Of a DNA stretch of 64,000 nucleotides, positions 10,700 through 24,434 are shown one piece after another (position 1 is the first letter of the stretch; every line of letters begins with the position of its first letter). The stretch is taken from contig NC_035176.2 in the NCBI RefSeq assembly GCF_001659605.2, positions 29,134,716 to 29,198,715 of the forward strand, read 5' to 3'. Below the pieces are notes generated by a model. It made no database searches, was not told the DNA's origin, and worked only from the letters and a program-made list of their open reading frames with translations. Origin of the DNA: Manihot esculenta (Eukaryota > Streptophyta > Magnoliopsida > Malpighiales > Euphorbiaceae). The translations under genes were made by a program, and so were the position numbers.

Positions 10700-11124
10700 T
10701 GGGTATTTTTATAATTTTGCATATTAGAGTTTTATTTTTATTGTAAATAGCCTCCCTTGGCTATTAGGATTTTAAACTCCTATTAGGATTAGGATTATTT
10801 TGCATATTAGAATTTTATTTCTATTGTAAATAGCCTCCCTTGGCTATTAGGATTTTAGACTCCTATTAGGATTAAGATTATTTTATTTCTATTCTAAATA
10901 GCCTCCCTTGGCTATTAGGAACAGACTTTTCACTTTCCAATTGTTAAGAAATTTCAATAAGACTTTTAGTTTTTCAGCTTATCTTTTCTCTTATTTCGTC
11001 TTAACCAAACGATATTGGTTAAAACTCCTGACGAAGTCTAAATAGTCCTTCTTTTCTCTTATTTCGTCTTAACCAAACGATATTGGTTACAACTCCTGAC
11101 GGAGTCTAAATAGTCCTACATCAA
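10700..11124 (+). repeat. Probable Gypsy 3' LTR with internal tandem repeats
   Basis: Follows the end of pol, as a 3' LTR should. It holds three copies of a ~60-bp unit around AAATAGCCTCCCTTGGCTATTAGG (core TAGCCTCCCTTGGCTATTAG; at about 10747, 10828 and 10898) and two of a ~68-bp unit around CGTCTTAACCAAACGATATT (about 11000 and 11066). It ends near TCCTACATCA at 11124. The core of the first unit forms an imperfect inverted repeat (TAGCC...GGCTA). No matching 5' LTR is in the window, so the limits are approximate. Confidence 0.5.
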
Positions 11125-11260
11125 AAATTCTCTATATAATTTATTTTTTTTAATATACAACAATGAGAAATTGTTATTCTATCTTCTAAACTAAGAGCGG
11201 GCCTTGTAATATAGTGCTCATTTAAGCTTTCAATGCAATTTAATTGCATGTTAAAAAAAA

Positions 11261-14058
11261 TTCATAATTTATTATCATTAGACTGATATTCTCCCCCAAT
11301 CCTATAACTATAGTTTTATAATTACTTTTAAAAATAATAATTAATATATAATATATATATATTTTCAAAAAGTATAATTTTTTTTTTAAATTTTTTGGCT
11401 CAAATCGAAACTTTGTATCCGCCCTTAAATAGTTGGTACTGGTTTTACTTTGGTCATTGTCGTTAAGCCGTGTTTGCCTGTTTTGTTTGTTAATTTTTCA
11501 CTTATTGCTTTGATTTCTGCTTTTTAGTCTCTTTGATAATGTTTTGCTTAGTCTGAAAGTCGTTTGTTGCTTGAGTTTGCATATTATCCGTACTGTGTTC
11601 GATGTTTTTCAAAGGGGCGCGTGTTGGTGACATTTTGATGCCAGAGCTTGGTACAGCTTTTATAGGCACCTCCATTCCTATTACAGACTAGAAACACCTT
11701 GTGTTGATTTTCTTTCTATTAACAGCTGGTTGTGGGTGTAAAAGGCCTCTAATTATTTTGTGGGTCATGGTTTGGATGTGGCAGCGACTCTTTGCTGGCT
11801 TTGATCTTTTGTTGTCATGCTTTTTTCTTGATTCGCAAGGTTTTTTTCACTATTATTGCTTTCTTCAATATTGATGGGTCCTTTAAGTGGCTTATTCTTC
11901 CTAGGAGTTGTGTGTTTAGTGATAGTTGGCAATAAAGTTTTAGGTATTCAAATGTCCTCAATTTAGGTTGGATTATGTTTCTATGAATTAGGCTTATTTT
12001 CTCATTGAGTTATAAGTTGACCCATGTTATTTTAAATTAGTTAATTTAATTGTTTGGGTTACTATTACACTGCAATCCGGAGAACTTTTTAATGAAATAT
12101 TTTAATTATTAAAAAAATAAGATAAAATAATAAAATCTGAGTTGTATTGAATTATATTCTTAAGAATTTATTTTGTAATTTTCTAGAATTAAATATATTT
12201 TTTTGAAATTAAATTTTCAGACTCAGTATGATAAAAATTTATTTATAATTTATAATCCAGTAAAATATATAGAGAAGGAAAGGAATAAAGTAAAAAATAT
12301 GAGTGATTTTATTCGTGAAGATGCAGTCTATTTACAGTGAAAAAAATAGCTATTGTAAATTGTTATAAAATTTTTGAGATAATATAATAAAATTATAATA
12401 ATTAAATTTATTTATAATTTATAATTTATTAAAATATATAGAGAAGGAAAGGATAAAGTAAAAAATATGAGTGATTTTCTTCGTGAAGATGCAGTCTATT
12501 TACAGTGAAAAAAATAACTATTGTAAGTTATAAACTTTTTGAAATAATATAATAAAATTATAACAATCAGATTTAATATTAAATTTAAATATCAAATTTA
12601 CAAATGGTTTAAAAGATTTTATAAATAAAATTTTCAGCAATTATAAAATTTTTTAAAATTTAAATTCATTTTACAATAATTCCTACGTATTTCAAAAAAA
12701 TTTTGGTTGTTGAATTTAAAAATTTAGTATATATATTTTGAATTTAGTGTTTTTTGGACTATGAATTAGATATAAATTAATAAGACTGAACATGTAGAGC
12801 AATTAGTGAAATTTTTATTTTTATAAACCAAAAACTTTTTTTTGTATATGCTAATATTTCATCAATCTCATAATATTTTATAGAATTTATTCTCAATGTT
12901 GTCTTGCATATAATACTTTTGATTGAAAAATTAATCTATTCAAATTTAAAAAAATTTAAAAAAATATTAAATCTGTAAAAAAATGTCAGAAATAAAATTA
13001 TTATCAACGTAAAATCTTTTAAAATTTAAATTTGATGGTAAAAAGGAAATTAATATTCTTAATTAAAAAAAAATTATTGGGCTTATGTATTTTGGGAAAG
13101 ATAATATTTTCTTCTAGAATATTATAATATTATTCTAGTTTAATTAGCCGATGACGTGCGCATTTTTGTGATGCGAAAGGTCTGATGAATAATTGATCTC
13201 ATCTCTCTCCTTTTCTTTTAACTTATTTCAATTGTCTTTATTTAAAGTCTCTCTATGTTAATTAATATTCTAGACCAACTGATAAAACTTCACTCTTTCA
13301 CCTAACTTTTAATTTGCTTGTAGATGCTATTTTTTTTTCTAAATAATTTTTTAGTCAACTGTTTATAATGAATTTCAAAGAAAAAAAAATTATTGATGGT
13401 TGTTAAACACACCAAAAATATATTTTTATTTTTTTAAATAAAATAAATTACAATAATAATGAAAATGAATTGAATAAATAAAAAAACTAATTCAAATGAG
13501 AAAATAAATTAAATTAATTTTAAAAATAAATAATTAAATTTAAGAGAGAAAATTATATTATTTTTTAATAAAATATCACGTACCTTAATCCACTGCTTTT
13601 TTTAATTTAGATTAAATAATTACATATCAACATAAATAACAATATATTATTCTAATAATTAAACTGAAATTTTAATTTTTCTTTAAAAAATAAAATTTAA
13701 TTATATAAGTCTATGATTGAAACACAACAAATAAAATATTTTAAGCCTTATAAAATTTTTCAAGAGCAAAATATATTTTTATTCACCAAATATTATATTT
13801 TAAATACTAATAATAAATTCATAATTTCTAGAAATGAAAAAGTATATTTTGATATTTATAAAATTTCCCTTCAAATTTAATGTATTTATTTCTCGAATAG
13901 AGCTAATTAGTTGTTGATTTGATAAGAATATTTTTTCAATCGCGTGTCTCAATAATTTTTTATAAAGAGATTTTTATCATTTTTTTTATGAAATTGATAA
14001 TGTTCGTAATCTAAATTCACGGTAAGATGTACATATCAATCAAAAAATCACAATTTAT
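11261..14058. repeat. Tandem duplication, unit 1 (unidentified repeat)
   Basis: The block opens with CATAATTTATTATCATTAG and includes a 0.7-kb GC-richer stretch (11,395-12,050). It is repeated from 14,059 with the same order. A local ~125-bp tandem repeat with the core GATGCAGTCTATTTACAGTG lies at about 12,240-12,540. No convincing protein is encoded: the short open frames in the equivalent part of unit 2 are not conserved here. The origin could be an old LTR-type element. Confidence 0.55.
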
Positions 14059-17000
14059 GATTTATTATCATTAGGATGATATTCTCCCCCAATTCTATAA
14101 CTATAATTCTATAATTATTTTTAAAAATTATAATTAATATATATATAATATATATATTTTCAAAAAGTATAGTTTTTTTTTTTTAAATTGGCTCAAACCG
14201 AAGCTTTGTGTCTGCCCTTGAATAAGTTGGTACTGGCTTTGCTTTCGTCATTGTCGTTAACCCGTGTTTGCCTGTTTTGTTTGTTAATTTTCTTTTTGTT
14301 GCTTTGGTTTCTGCTTTTTAGTCTCTTTGATAATGTTTTGCTTGGTCTGGAAGTCATTTGTGCTTGAGTTTGCATATTGTCCTTACTGAGTTCGATATTT
14401 TTCAAAAGGGCGCTTGTTGGTGACATTTTGAAGCCGAGCTTAGTACAACTTTTATAAGCGCCTCCATTCCTATTACAGACTAGAAACACCTTGTGTTGAT
14501 TTTCTCTCTATCAACAGCTGGTCGTGGGTGTAAAAGGCCTCTAGTTGTTTTGATCTTTTGCTGTCATGTTTTTTTCTTAATACGTAAGGTTTTTTTCACT
14601 ATTGTTGCTTCACTATTGCTGCTTTCTTCAATGTTGATGGGTCCTTCAGATTGTTTATTCTTCCCACATGATGTGTGTTTAGTGATTGCTGGCAATAAAG
14701 GTTTAGGTATTCAAATGTCCTCGGTGGAGGTTAGATTATGTTTTTATGGATTAGGCTTCTTTTCTCATTGAGTTACAAGTTGACCCTTATTATTTTAAAT
14801 TAGTTAATTTAATTGTTTGGGTTACTGTTGCACTGCAATGTGCTAAACTTTTTGACTAAATATTTTAGTTATTAAATAAATATAATAAAATAATAAAATC
14901 TGAGTTGGATTGAATACGGTTGTTAATAATTTGTTGTTAATAATTTATTTTATAATTTCATAATTAAATAAATTCAGAAATAATTAAATAAATTCTTCTG
15001 AAATTTAATTTTTAGATTTCAAAAGTTTTTAAAATCTAAATTCATTTTACAACAATCCCCCACATATTTTAAAAGATTTTTCGTTGCTAGATTTAAAATT
15101 TTAGTTAATATATTTTGAATTTGGTATCTTTTAGATTATGAATCAAACCTAAATTAATAAGACGGAACATATAGAGTAATTAGTGAAACTTTTGTTGCTA
15201 TAAACAAAAACTCAATTTTATATGCTAATATCACGTCAATCTCATAACACTACACAAATCTTGTTGTCAACGTTATTTTCCGTTAATAGGTCATGCGCAC
15301 ACCTAATAGTTTATAAGTACTCTAGAGATTATATCACAATAACATAAAAACTGCCCCACTCCACACTTATATAGATGATATCATCAATTTATACACTGCT
15401 CATAAAGAATATGAATGTCATTAAGAGTTTTCAGCTCATTCTCTCGTTAATGCGTCTATCAATTCTCACACTGTAGGGAGAGATAACGTTAAATAGTGCT
15501 AGTAAAATTAACAAGTGACTTGTTATTATCCATATGAACTTTTTTCATAGGATCTCCAATCGCAAAGGTTGAGTTCCTATTAATTTCATTTTGACCAAGT
15601 CTCATTCTCCTCTATATTTCATTTATTAACTTCTTCCTTAAAAGATTTAGTCAAAAAATTCGTCAAATCCACCTCTGACTCCATATAATTAATGGATATG
15701 ATTCCATTTTTCGGCAGTTGTTCAATCATATCATGTTTTAGACAAATATATCTATTTTTACTATTGAAAATTTTATTCTTTACAATAGTTATTGCAGTTA
15801 CTAAGAAATTTCTTAGCTACCCTACTTCCAACTCTCATGATTATCTAATTTCAAAGTAATAAACTTTGGCTCCATAGTGGTTTTGACAATAATAATTGAT
15901 TTTCAAATAATTACACTACCGATTAAATATCACCGGTGGATTTTATATCATTTGAATTTAAATTTCAATTAATATAATTATATTCTTTTAATATAGTAGG
16001 ATATCCATTATATAGAATATCATAATTCGTGATACCTCTCAAATAGTTTTTAAGTTTGATTAAAGTAGCCTAATAATCACTATTAGATTATGGGTAAATC
16101 TACTCAATCACATAGCATAAGTTATATTAAATCTAAAAAATTCATCAAATGCAACAATTTTCTAATAATATGTATATATATAAATTAAACAATAATATCA
16201 TCTATATTTGTTTTGTTATATGGAATATTCACTAATTTGACATTTAAATATCTAAATTTTTTTATAAGAAACTCAATATTAATACTCTTACGATATAATT
16301 ATACTATCATACCAATTTTAATGCTCCAAATCACATTTACTTCCGTTATATAATTTATATCAAAATTATGAATAGGAAAACATTTAATTTAACATGTTAT
16401 ATTATAATTTATGTCAAATATAGGCACATCATTCACAGATAAATAAAAAATCACACATTCATTATGTATAAACTTTATAAACATATACACCAGCAAAAAC
16501 TTGGTAAAATATCTCATGTCACTATTTAGGTACTTATTTCAAACAATATGAAAACCTAAAAATTTTATTTCCTTATTAGCAACCCTTATATCACATAAAT
16601 ATTTTTTCAAGTCTTCAAAAAAATAAAAATCTATTTGGTAAATAAAGTTTTACAAAATGATAGAGCAATTAAATTTCAGTTTTGTTTTTAAGATCAATAA
16701 GTATATTTTTAGCAAAATACCCCCATACTTTTAAATATTTCAAATCAATCTTATAAAAAATATTTTTCATGATTCATAAGAGCCTTATCAATTTATTATT
16801 TTATTTTCTTCTATTGCATTACTCTTAATACTATTATAAATAAAATAAATGCAAACTATGCATAAAAATAATAACACCTCATAATAATTTATTACTCTCA
16901 ATTTTAAAAAAAAATAAAAGACCGTTAGAACTCTAAAAAAAAAAATAGATGCAACTACCCATCACTTTTCTTTTTTAAAATAAAACTACCCATCACTTTA

Positions 17001-18244
17001 TAATTGATTATATATATAAATATAAATTTATTTATTTCACAAATTAATTTATATCGATTCAATAATCAAAATCTTGAAGTAGACCTTTAATTATTTTCTT
17101 TTATCATTAAAAAATAATAAAATTTTATTTTATTATTGAAAGATAAAATTCTCTCCCACAATTGAAAAATGATACTAAAAGAGATTGTTAAAAAAATAAA
17201 AAATAAAATATGAGTCATATTTTAAATTATTTTTAAAAATTTATTTTATAATTTTATAGAATTAAATAAATTTTTTTAAAATTTAAATTTTAAGATTTTA
17301 CGATAAAAATTTATTATTAATTTGTAATCCAATAAAAATATAAAAAACTTATTATAAAAATTTTAAGATAATATAATAAAATTATAACAATTAAATTTAA
17401 TATTATATCTATAATAAAAAAAATTTCATAAATAAAATTATTATCAACTATAAAATCTTTTAAAATTTAGTTTTATTTTACAACATTAATTTGATGGTAA
17501 AAAGGAAATTAATATTCTTGATTAAAAAAAATTATTGGGCTTAGATAATGTTTTCTTCTAGAATATTATAATATTATTCTAGTTTAATTAGCCGATGACG
17601 TGCGCATTTTTTTGATGCGAAAGGTCTGATGGATTACACATGGAAATTAGTTTTCCGTCCTATGATAATTGATCCGATTCTCTCTTTTTCTTTTTTCTCT
17701 TTTTTTTTTTATTTTTTTTTTTATAACTTATTTCCATTGTCTTTATTTAAAGTCTCTTTCCGTTAATTAATATTTTAGACCATCTAATAAAACTTCACTC
17801 TCTCACCCAACCTTCAATTTGCTTGTAGATGCTCTTTTTTTTCTAAATAATTTTTAAATCAACTGTTTATAATGAATTTCAAAGAAAAAAATATTTTATT
17901 GATGGTTGTTAAACACACCAAAACTAAATTTTTATTTTTTAAAATAAAATAAATCACAATAATAATGAAAATGAATTGAATAAATAAAAAAATTCATTCA
18001 AATGAGAAAATAAATTAAATTAACTTAAAATTTTATTTTTTTTAAATACTAATAATAAATTCATAATTCCTAGAAGTGAAAAAGTGTATTTTGATATTTA
18101 TAAAAATTCTCTTTAGGTTTGATATATTTACTTCTCAAATAATTTTTTATAAATAGTTCTCTATAATTTTTTTTATAAAATTGATAATGTTTATAATTTA
18201 ATTCAGGACAAAATGTATATGTCAATCAAAAATCACAATTTATG
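14059..18244. repeat. Tandem duplication, unit 2, interrupted by Copia fragment
   Basis: Collinear with unit 1 in two parts: 14,059-15,245 matches 11,261-12,880, and about 17,390-18,244 matches about 12,950-14,058 (shared landmark GCCGATGACGTGCGCATTTT at 13,148 and 17,591). The gap between holds an antisense Copia remnant. The ends match the ends of unit 1 (AAAATCACAATTTATGAT at both right borders), so this is a direct repeat. Confidence 0.55.
15246..17000 (-). pseudogene. Decayed Copia retrotransposon 3' pol fragment
   Basis: Minus-strand translation around 16,020-16,130 gives fragments with the order of the Copia RNase H region: TYAM-stop-LSRFTHN, then after frameshifts a YGILY-like and a NGYPT-like piece. 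Upstream in minus sense the sequence is too eroded to follow. Many stops and indels show an old element. The Copia assignment rests on these short matches only. Confidence 0.5.
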
Positions 18245-18592
18245 ATGGATTCTAACTCTTTTCGTACCAGGTTATACTCACATATTCTTTTAATTCCATC
18301 TAGCCCACCACTATTTCAGCTTTATTTAGTATACAAATCAAACATGATTTTTTTATTATTATTATTTAATTTATAAAAATAAAAAATTAATAAATAAAAT
18401 TGCTCAAACCATATTTTAAATATTAAGAGCATAACTTAATATTTTAACATTTGAAACTGACTAATTATGATTTTTATTATGATTTTTTGTCTAATTTATT
18501 GATTTTAGTTAATGATAATTTAATTCCATTTAATTAATGATAAATGAAATTATTAATACTATTTGATAATGTGAAAATACAATAAAATATAA
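18245..18592. other. AT-rich spacer
   Basis: No gene, RNA or clear element seen; low-complexity A/T sequence between the duplicated block and a decayed Mutator-like element. Confidence 0.5.
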
Positions 18593-19277
18593 AGGAGATT
18601 TACTATTTAGTTTTTGGATATTACTATTATTAATAAGTTATTTTCTATATTTTCATAAATTTATTAAAATATCACTATTTTTTTTTTGTCAAGAAAATAG
18701 TCTTTTCATTTTTTTTCTGTTAAAAATAGATGAAAAATAAAAGAGAAAATTTTTAAAATTTAATTTTTTCATCAAATAAAACTCTTTATTTAATACCTGA
18801 ATATTGCATTATTAATAAATCAGTCCCTATATTTTTAAAAATTTATTAATATTTCCTTATATTTTTTCAGATCTATTAAAATGTCCTTATCGTTTCTCTC
18901 TGTAAATGAAGTAGTACATCCTTCTCTTCAAAAAAAGAAAAAGAAAAAGAAAAAGATGATGATGATAATTAAGAAAAAAAAAAAGAAGATAAGAAAGAAG
19001 AAGGAGAAGAAGATGATGATAATGAAGAAGAATAATCGTCTCATTCTCCTTAAAAAAAAATCGAAAAAGAAGAAGATGAAGAATCAAAGAAGGAGAAGGA
19101 GAACAAAGAGGAGAAGTGAAAGGGTAATTTGATATTTTGTTATATTTTTAATAGCAGAAATAAATGACGATTTCATTAATAGAGATAAAAGATAAGAATA
19201 TTTTAATAGATTTTCGAAAATATAAGAACTGACTTGTTAATAAAGAAAATATTGAGGAAATAAATTATAAATCTTTC
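18593..19277. mobile_element. Decayed Mutator-like element with GAA tract (same family as 53,308-54,354)
   Basis: The left end (AGGAGATTTACTATTTAG) and right end (AAATTATAAATCTTTC) are degraded versions of the inverted ends of the element at 53,308. The inner words AATAAATCAGTCCCTATATT and CTGACTTGTTAATAA are shared. The interior has a purine tract (GAA/AAG-rich, 18,933-19,115). The flanking 9-mers AAAATATAA and TAAAAATAA agree at 7 of 9 bases, a plausible decayed 9-bp target duplication. No transposase is present. The open frame through the tract (18,881-19,132) is low complexity. Confidence 0.6.
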
Positions 19278-22200
19278 TAAAAATAATTACAAAAACATAT
19301 AAAAATTATAATTTTATAATTCTTTTTAATATATACTTTTATAAAAATGATTTATTAAGACATTAATTATTTATTTTCTTAAAAAATAGAAAGAGTGAAC
19401 ACAATTCTAAAATTACTTGATTTTTAATTTATATTTATGCACCACCAGATTTAATCAATAATTTTAAATTTATTTAGTTTAAAAAATAAAATTATTTACA
19501 AATAATTAAATAAAAATTACAATTTAATTAATTAATTGAATTAAGCAATAATTTAAATAATTAATAAAATTCAAATGAAAATTAATTATTATTTAAATTT
19601 AAAATAATTATGAAATATTTTCTACAAAAATATAAAAGGAGAACAGTCAAGTTTTAAATAATCATTATAATACGTAAAAGTTAATTATTAGATTCGAATA
19701 ATAAAACGTAGTTTGAATCTCTTTTGATGGCTGCAACCATTATATTAAGACAATGATGGCTTCTCAACTTATAAAAAAACTGAAAATTAAAAAAATTAAA
19801 TTGAAGAAATTGAAAAATATATAAATAATTGCGGTTAATTATATATAAAAAATAATGAAAATTATACACATTACTAAAAATTTATGTTATTAGCAATATT
19901 TATTATTATTAATTACTATTTTTTAAAAATAGTTATAATTTTATTATAATAAAATATAAAAATGATATATTATTCTCATAAATAATTACAACAAAGACAT
20001 TTTTTAATTGTTTGCATTATTTTAATTGTCTTTTTGTCAACTTTATTTACGAAAGAGAAAGCTTTTGCAATCTTTGTCTTTTTTGCTGATATTAATAATG
20101 AGCGTTATGTATCACTTACATCTCCCTTTTCCATTGTTGGAGATTGACAAGGATGTCTAGCTAGCTAGCTAGCGCAGCCTTGGACAGAGCTTAAAGCCGT
20201 TAAAAAATATATAAATTTTTTTTTTTATGTAAAATTAATAGAGACTTAATTAATTTTAAGTTGGTTCCATTGTGAATGATACAAAACCAGCAGTCTATTT
20301 TTGACTAACGTTTTTTCAAGTGAGATACGCGTTTTATTTTGTAGGCAAGATCTACTGCATTGTTTGTTTTCGTGCATTCGTTTGTTTTGAAATGTAATAT
20401 TCAATAAAAATTTATTAATTATTATAAATTTTTAAAATTATAATAATAATTTTAATCTTAAATTTTTATTTAAAATTTATTTTATAAAAATTTATTTTTC
20501 ATGATTTTATTTAAAAAATTTTAATAATTTATATTTGAGAAATAAAAAAAATAAGAAAAATTTATATTTGAGAGATAAAAAAATGAAAAATATTTTATTA
20601 AATTATCTTATATAAGAGTTTAGACAAACACTTAAAAAATATTTTTACTAAATTATTTTATATAAAATTTAATTTTGAATGACTGTAAATTTTTATTAAA
20701 CTCTATAATTGATATTTCTGTTAAATAAGTTCGTCATAATACTATTTTAATCGCTTATATTTTAGTTAGGGAATTTATCAAACATTATTATCTCTCTGTT
20801 TGATATGATATCTCCCTTTATTTGATAAAATTTTATTAATACAATTAATAGTTTTGTTTTTAAAAAATAATCGTCTGCTATCTATTTTAACGCATTTTAA
20901 AATAGAATTTTATTATTTTAATTTATAACAAAAATATTTTTATTTTTTATTTTTTTAATACTATTAAATATTATTGATAAATTATGAAAGTTATATTTTA
21001 TTTTGTATATTTTTAAATTTTATCCTTAAACATTATAATTTTAATAAATTCTTACATATACAAATTTAAATTCTCGATTTATTAGACGCATTTCAAAAAC
21101 AAATAGACGGAAATTTTTTATTTAAAATTAGATGTCTGTTATGTCAAAATTATTAATTTATTACTAAATATAAACTATTAAATATAATTAATATATGAAG
21201 TTAATATATTGAGACTTGAGGCGATTGACAAGATGGTATTAGATAGAAATTAATAATTAATTATTGCTATTGCATTGAAAAACTTTACCTAAATTCTTGG
21301 TCTTGACATGAATTGAAAAAGCTAAATAAATCTCCAACCTTTTATCAATACACACTTCCTTAAGGAAGTGTTTTAATTGATTGTAATAATATTCTGTCTA
21401 TATTTTCTAATGATGTCTCAGTTTATTGTATTAAGAAATCTGTAAACCAGTGTTCTTATTTGTTTGGCTGAACTTCTTGTTTCTGTGAGACCTGAATATT
21501 TGGAGCGACTCTTCTCCAACATTTCAATGATTTATTTATTTTAAATTTATTAATATAATTTTGATTATTTTTTTAAAAAAGAAAATGATAATTCTTTTCT
21601 TTGCTTTATAAAAAAGGCCTACAACTGTTTTAGGTTTCATAAAATATGTGAAATAAAGAAAATAATTAGAAAACGCTGTATATTAAAAAAATCTTTTGAA
21701 AATTTTGTTAAAAATAAATTAAAATAAAATAGTATTATACTAATTAATTTATATAGTATTATAATTAAAAAATAATAAAAAAGAAGGTGAATATAAATTA
21801 TAAAATAAAGAGAATATATAGTATTTTTTATGAAAGAATGTGTAAACATGTCGTCATACATTCGTTAGGTAAGTTATTTTTAAATTTAAATAATTTTATA
21901 ATTTTTATGTATTATAAGAGAAATAATATAAAATAAAGAAAAGTGGTTGGATAACCTGACTGTGAAGTTGAATTATTCCTAAAAGTAGATTATATTGGAG
22001 TTATTTGTTCTAGATTATTTTAATTGAAATTTCTTCTTTCAATAAGAATAAATTAAAGAAAAATGGTAAAAAAAATTTTATCATATCTTTTTTTTTTTTT
22101 AAAGGAAAATATCGTCAAGTCATTTATTCGTATAAGTCGTCACAACAAACGAGATATTCGAGTTTGAAATTCAATAAAAGCGAATTGTAAGATAAAACAA

Positions 22201-22340
22201 ATTATTGTAAAATAAAACAAAAAGAAAGCGACCCTACAGCTGAGCTCCAGACATAAGGGATCTACCACGAGGAGAGACGGCAGCTAACTAACCATTTCCA
22301 TGAACCATGATCGACCTAACAGTCACTTTGTTACTTGAAT
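19278..22340. other. AT-rich intergenic sequence
   Basis: No coding gene recognised. Landmarks are a CTAGCTAGCTAGCTAGC run at about 20,157-20,173, a 20-bp perfect palindrome at 21,352-21,371, and a GC-richer piece at 22,225-22,320. Nothing shows these are genes. Confidence 0.4.
21352..21371. repeat. 20-bp perfect palindrome
   Basis: ACACTTCCTTAAGGAAGTGT is its own reverse complement. It stands alone in non-coding sequence, with no paired site or element end around it. Confidence 0.6.
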
Positions 22341-22349
22341 TATTTGTCT

Positions 22350-22890
22350 CACCAATAAAAAATAGAAAAAATTATTTTTTTAATATTTAAATATTATTAT
22401 TATTATTTTTTTAAATATATTAAAATATTTTTATTTTTCATCATCAATAAAATAATTTTTTATTTTTTATCATTAAAAATAAATTAAAAAAAATTTAATT
22501 TTATTCTCAAATAAAATTTCTTATTTAATTTTTAAATATTATCATGATAAATTATTTTTTATATTTTTAAAAAATAGATTAAAATATTTTCAATTTTCTT
22601 TTAAATTTATTAAAAAATATATATTTTTTTTAATGTATGTCGGCGAAATAGCCTTCTTTCTCTTTAAAAAGACTTCTCCTCTTCATAAAAAAAGAAACAC
22701 CTCCTTCTTATTTATAAAAATAATAAATAAATAAATAATTTAATAATTTATTATATTTTTAATAATAAAAATAAATACAAAAATTAATTTATTAATAAAA
22801 AATAAAAGTATTTTAATAAATGTTAAAATTATAAAAATTAATTAATAATAATAATAATATTCAAAAATTAAATAATAAATATTAAAAAAA
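22350..22890. repeat. Possible highly decayed Mutator-like element
   Basis: Has the inner words of the 53,308 family in the same order: a TATTAAAATATTTTTAT stretch, GGCGAAATAGCC, a CTTCTCC-type pyrimidine patch and a mirrored AGTATTTTAATAAA stretch. No clear ends or target duplication remain. Chance similarity in AT-rich DNA is a real alternative. Confidence 0.3.
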
Positions 22891-23798
22891 TAACTACGAC
22901 CAGATAAAAGTTTACTTATTTTAACCAAAAAAAAAAATAAATTTCAACAAGATGAGCAAATAAATGCTTGGCTTAGTGTGAACCGCACAATTGGCAGAAG
23001 CCAAGCTACCTACTCAAGGTGTCCCAACTCCTGCATTATTAATATCACTCGGTACTAACTCCCTGTTTCATCATTTTTATTATTTTTTAAATTATTTTAT
23101 AAATTATATTTACTTTTTTATATTATAAAAATATATTAATTTATTATTATAATTCTATTTAATTTTATTTTAATTATTTTCAAAATAATCTCTAATTAAT
23201 TATTATTTTATAAATAAGTATTTAAAATATCATTTAATATTAAATAAAATTTAATATTTTTAAAATATATATAATTAGAAAATTAAGAAAATTTGTCTTT
23301 TTTAATATATATAAAAAATAAAATGAACAAAATATTATAAAACATAATATTCTCATAATAGAATACTATTCATAACTTAACTGTTTTTAATTTTATTTAA
23401 TATTCAAATTTAAAACTTTATAATTTTAATAATAATTTTAATACCACCTACTCCGTTTGAATTCATGAATTTGAATTAACTATCTATTTGTGAAACATTT
23501 AAAAAACATAAATTTATAGCAATATATGATAATTTTTTTTAAAAAAAAATTGATTTCAACTGTGGTTTAAAATCAAGATGTTTCAATAATTTCATATGAA
23601 TAGGAAAGCAAAGAATTATAAGCATTGAAAATTTCAACATTAGATTATTAATAAAATATGGCCCACGACCGTTACCCACGTGCTAATAGTTAAGTAGTCA
23701 TTTCAAACTATACAAGAGACATACAACAAGGCTAACATTATTTAAAATTCGTTTGTTTTTTTCTATATTATAATAAATATTTTCTCTAAATAAAGCTA
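22891..23798. other. AT-rich sequence downstream of the MYB gene
   Basis: No gene or clear element seen. The last ~100 bp before 23,799 should include the MYB 3' UTR. An AATAAA-like signal in minus sense was not assigned with confidence. Confidence 0.4.
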
Positions 23799-24402
23799 TC
23801 AGTGCAGTGGCCATTCCTCCGAATCAAGCAAATATACTAGGGAATCAAGGTCCAAATTGGCATTATCCTCGAGAGAAGCAGTGTTGGCCAAGTCCTTGAA
23901 CATTGGGGGATCCTCCAAGGCTAAGTCCTTGCTTTGGAAGTCCAGTAGAGCACCATCTCCATGGCTGTCTTGAAATCCACGGCAGTCGAGAAAATTCAAC
24001 AAATCTAAATCCTGATCAACCTCCTCATTAGTAACTGCTCCACAGTGGAGTGGTGGAGAAGAATCCAAATCTTGACTAGGGTGAAATTCAGGCAGAAGAG
24101 GTGGAGACTGTGATGGGATAAGGACTTTGGTGCACCTAGTGGCCCTGGTGCGGATGACTTTGGCTGGCTGTGGTGAGCTGTTGGGTTCAGTGGCTAGCCT
24201 TTTCTGTCTAGAATAGTTGGATTGTGGCGAAGTTGACTGAGCACTAGCTTTCTTCCTCAGAGTAGTGTTCCAATAGTTCTTGATTTCATTGTCTGTTCGC
24301 CCAGGGAGCCTTCCAGCGATAAGAGACCATCTGTATATTAATTATCAAACCAACCAAATCTAGTTAAAGAACACATCCAAAATTAATAGAAATAGAGGGA
24401 GG

Positions 24403-24434
<32 letters not shown>

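Noticed and set aside
14193..14771. Two short frames (98 codons minus, 92 codons plus) in the duplicated GC-richer core
   Set aside because: Neither stays open in the paralogous block at 11,400-12,000 and no domain is recognised.
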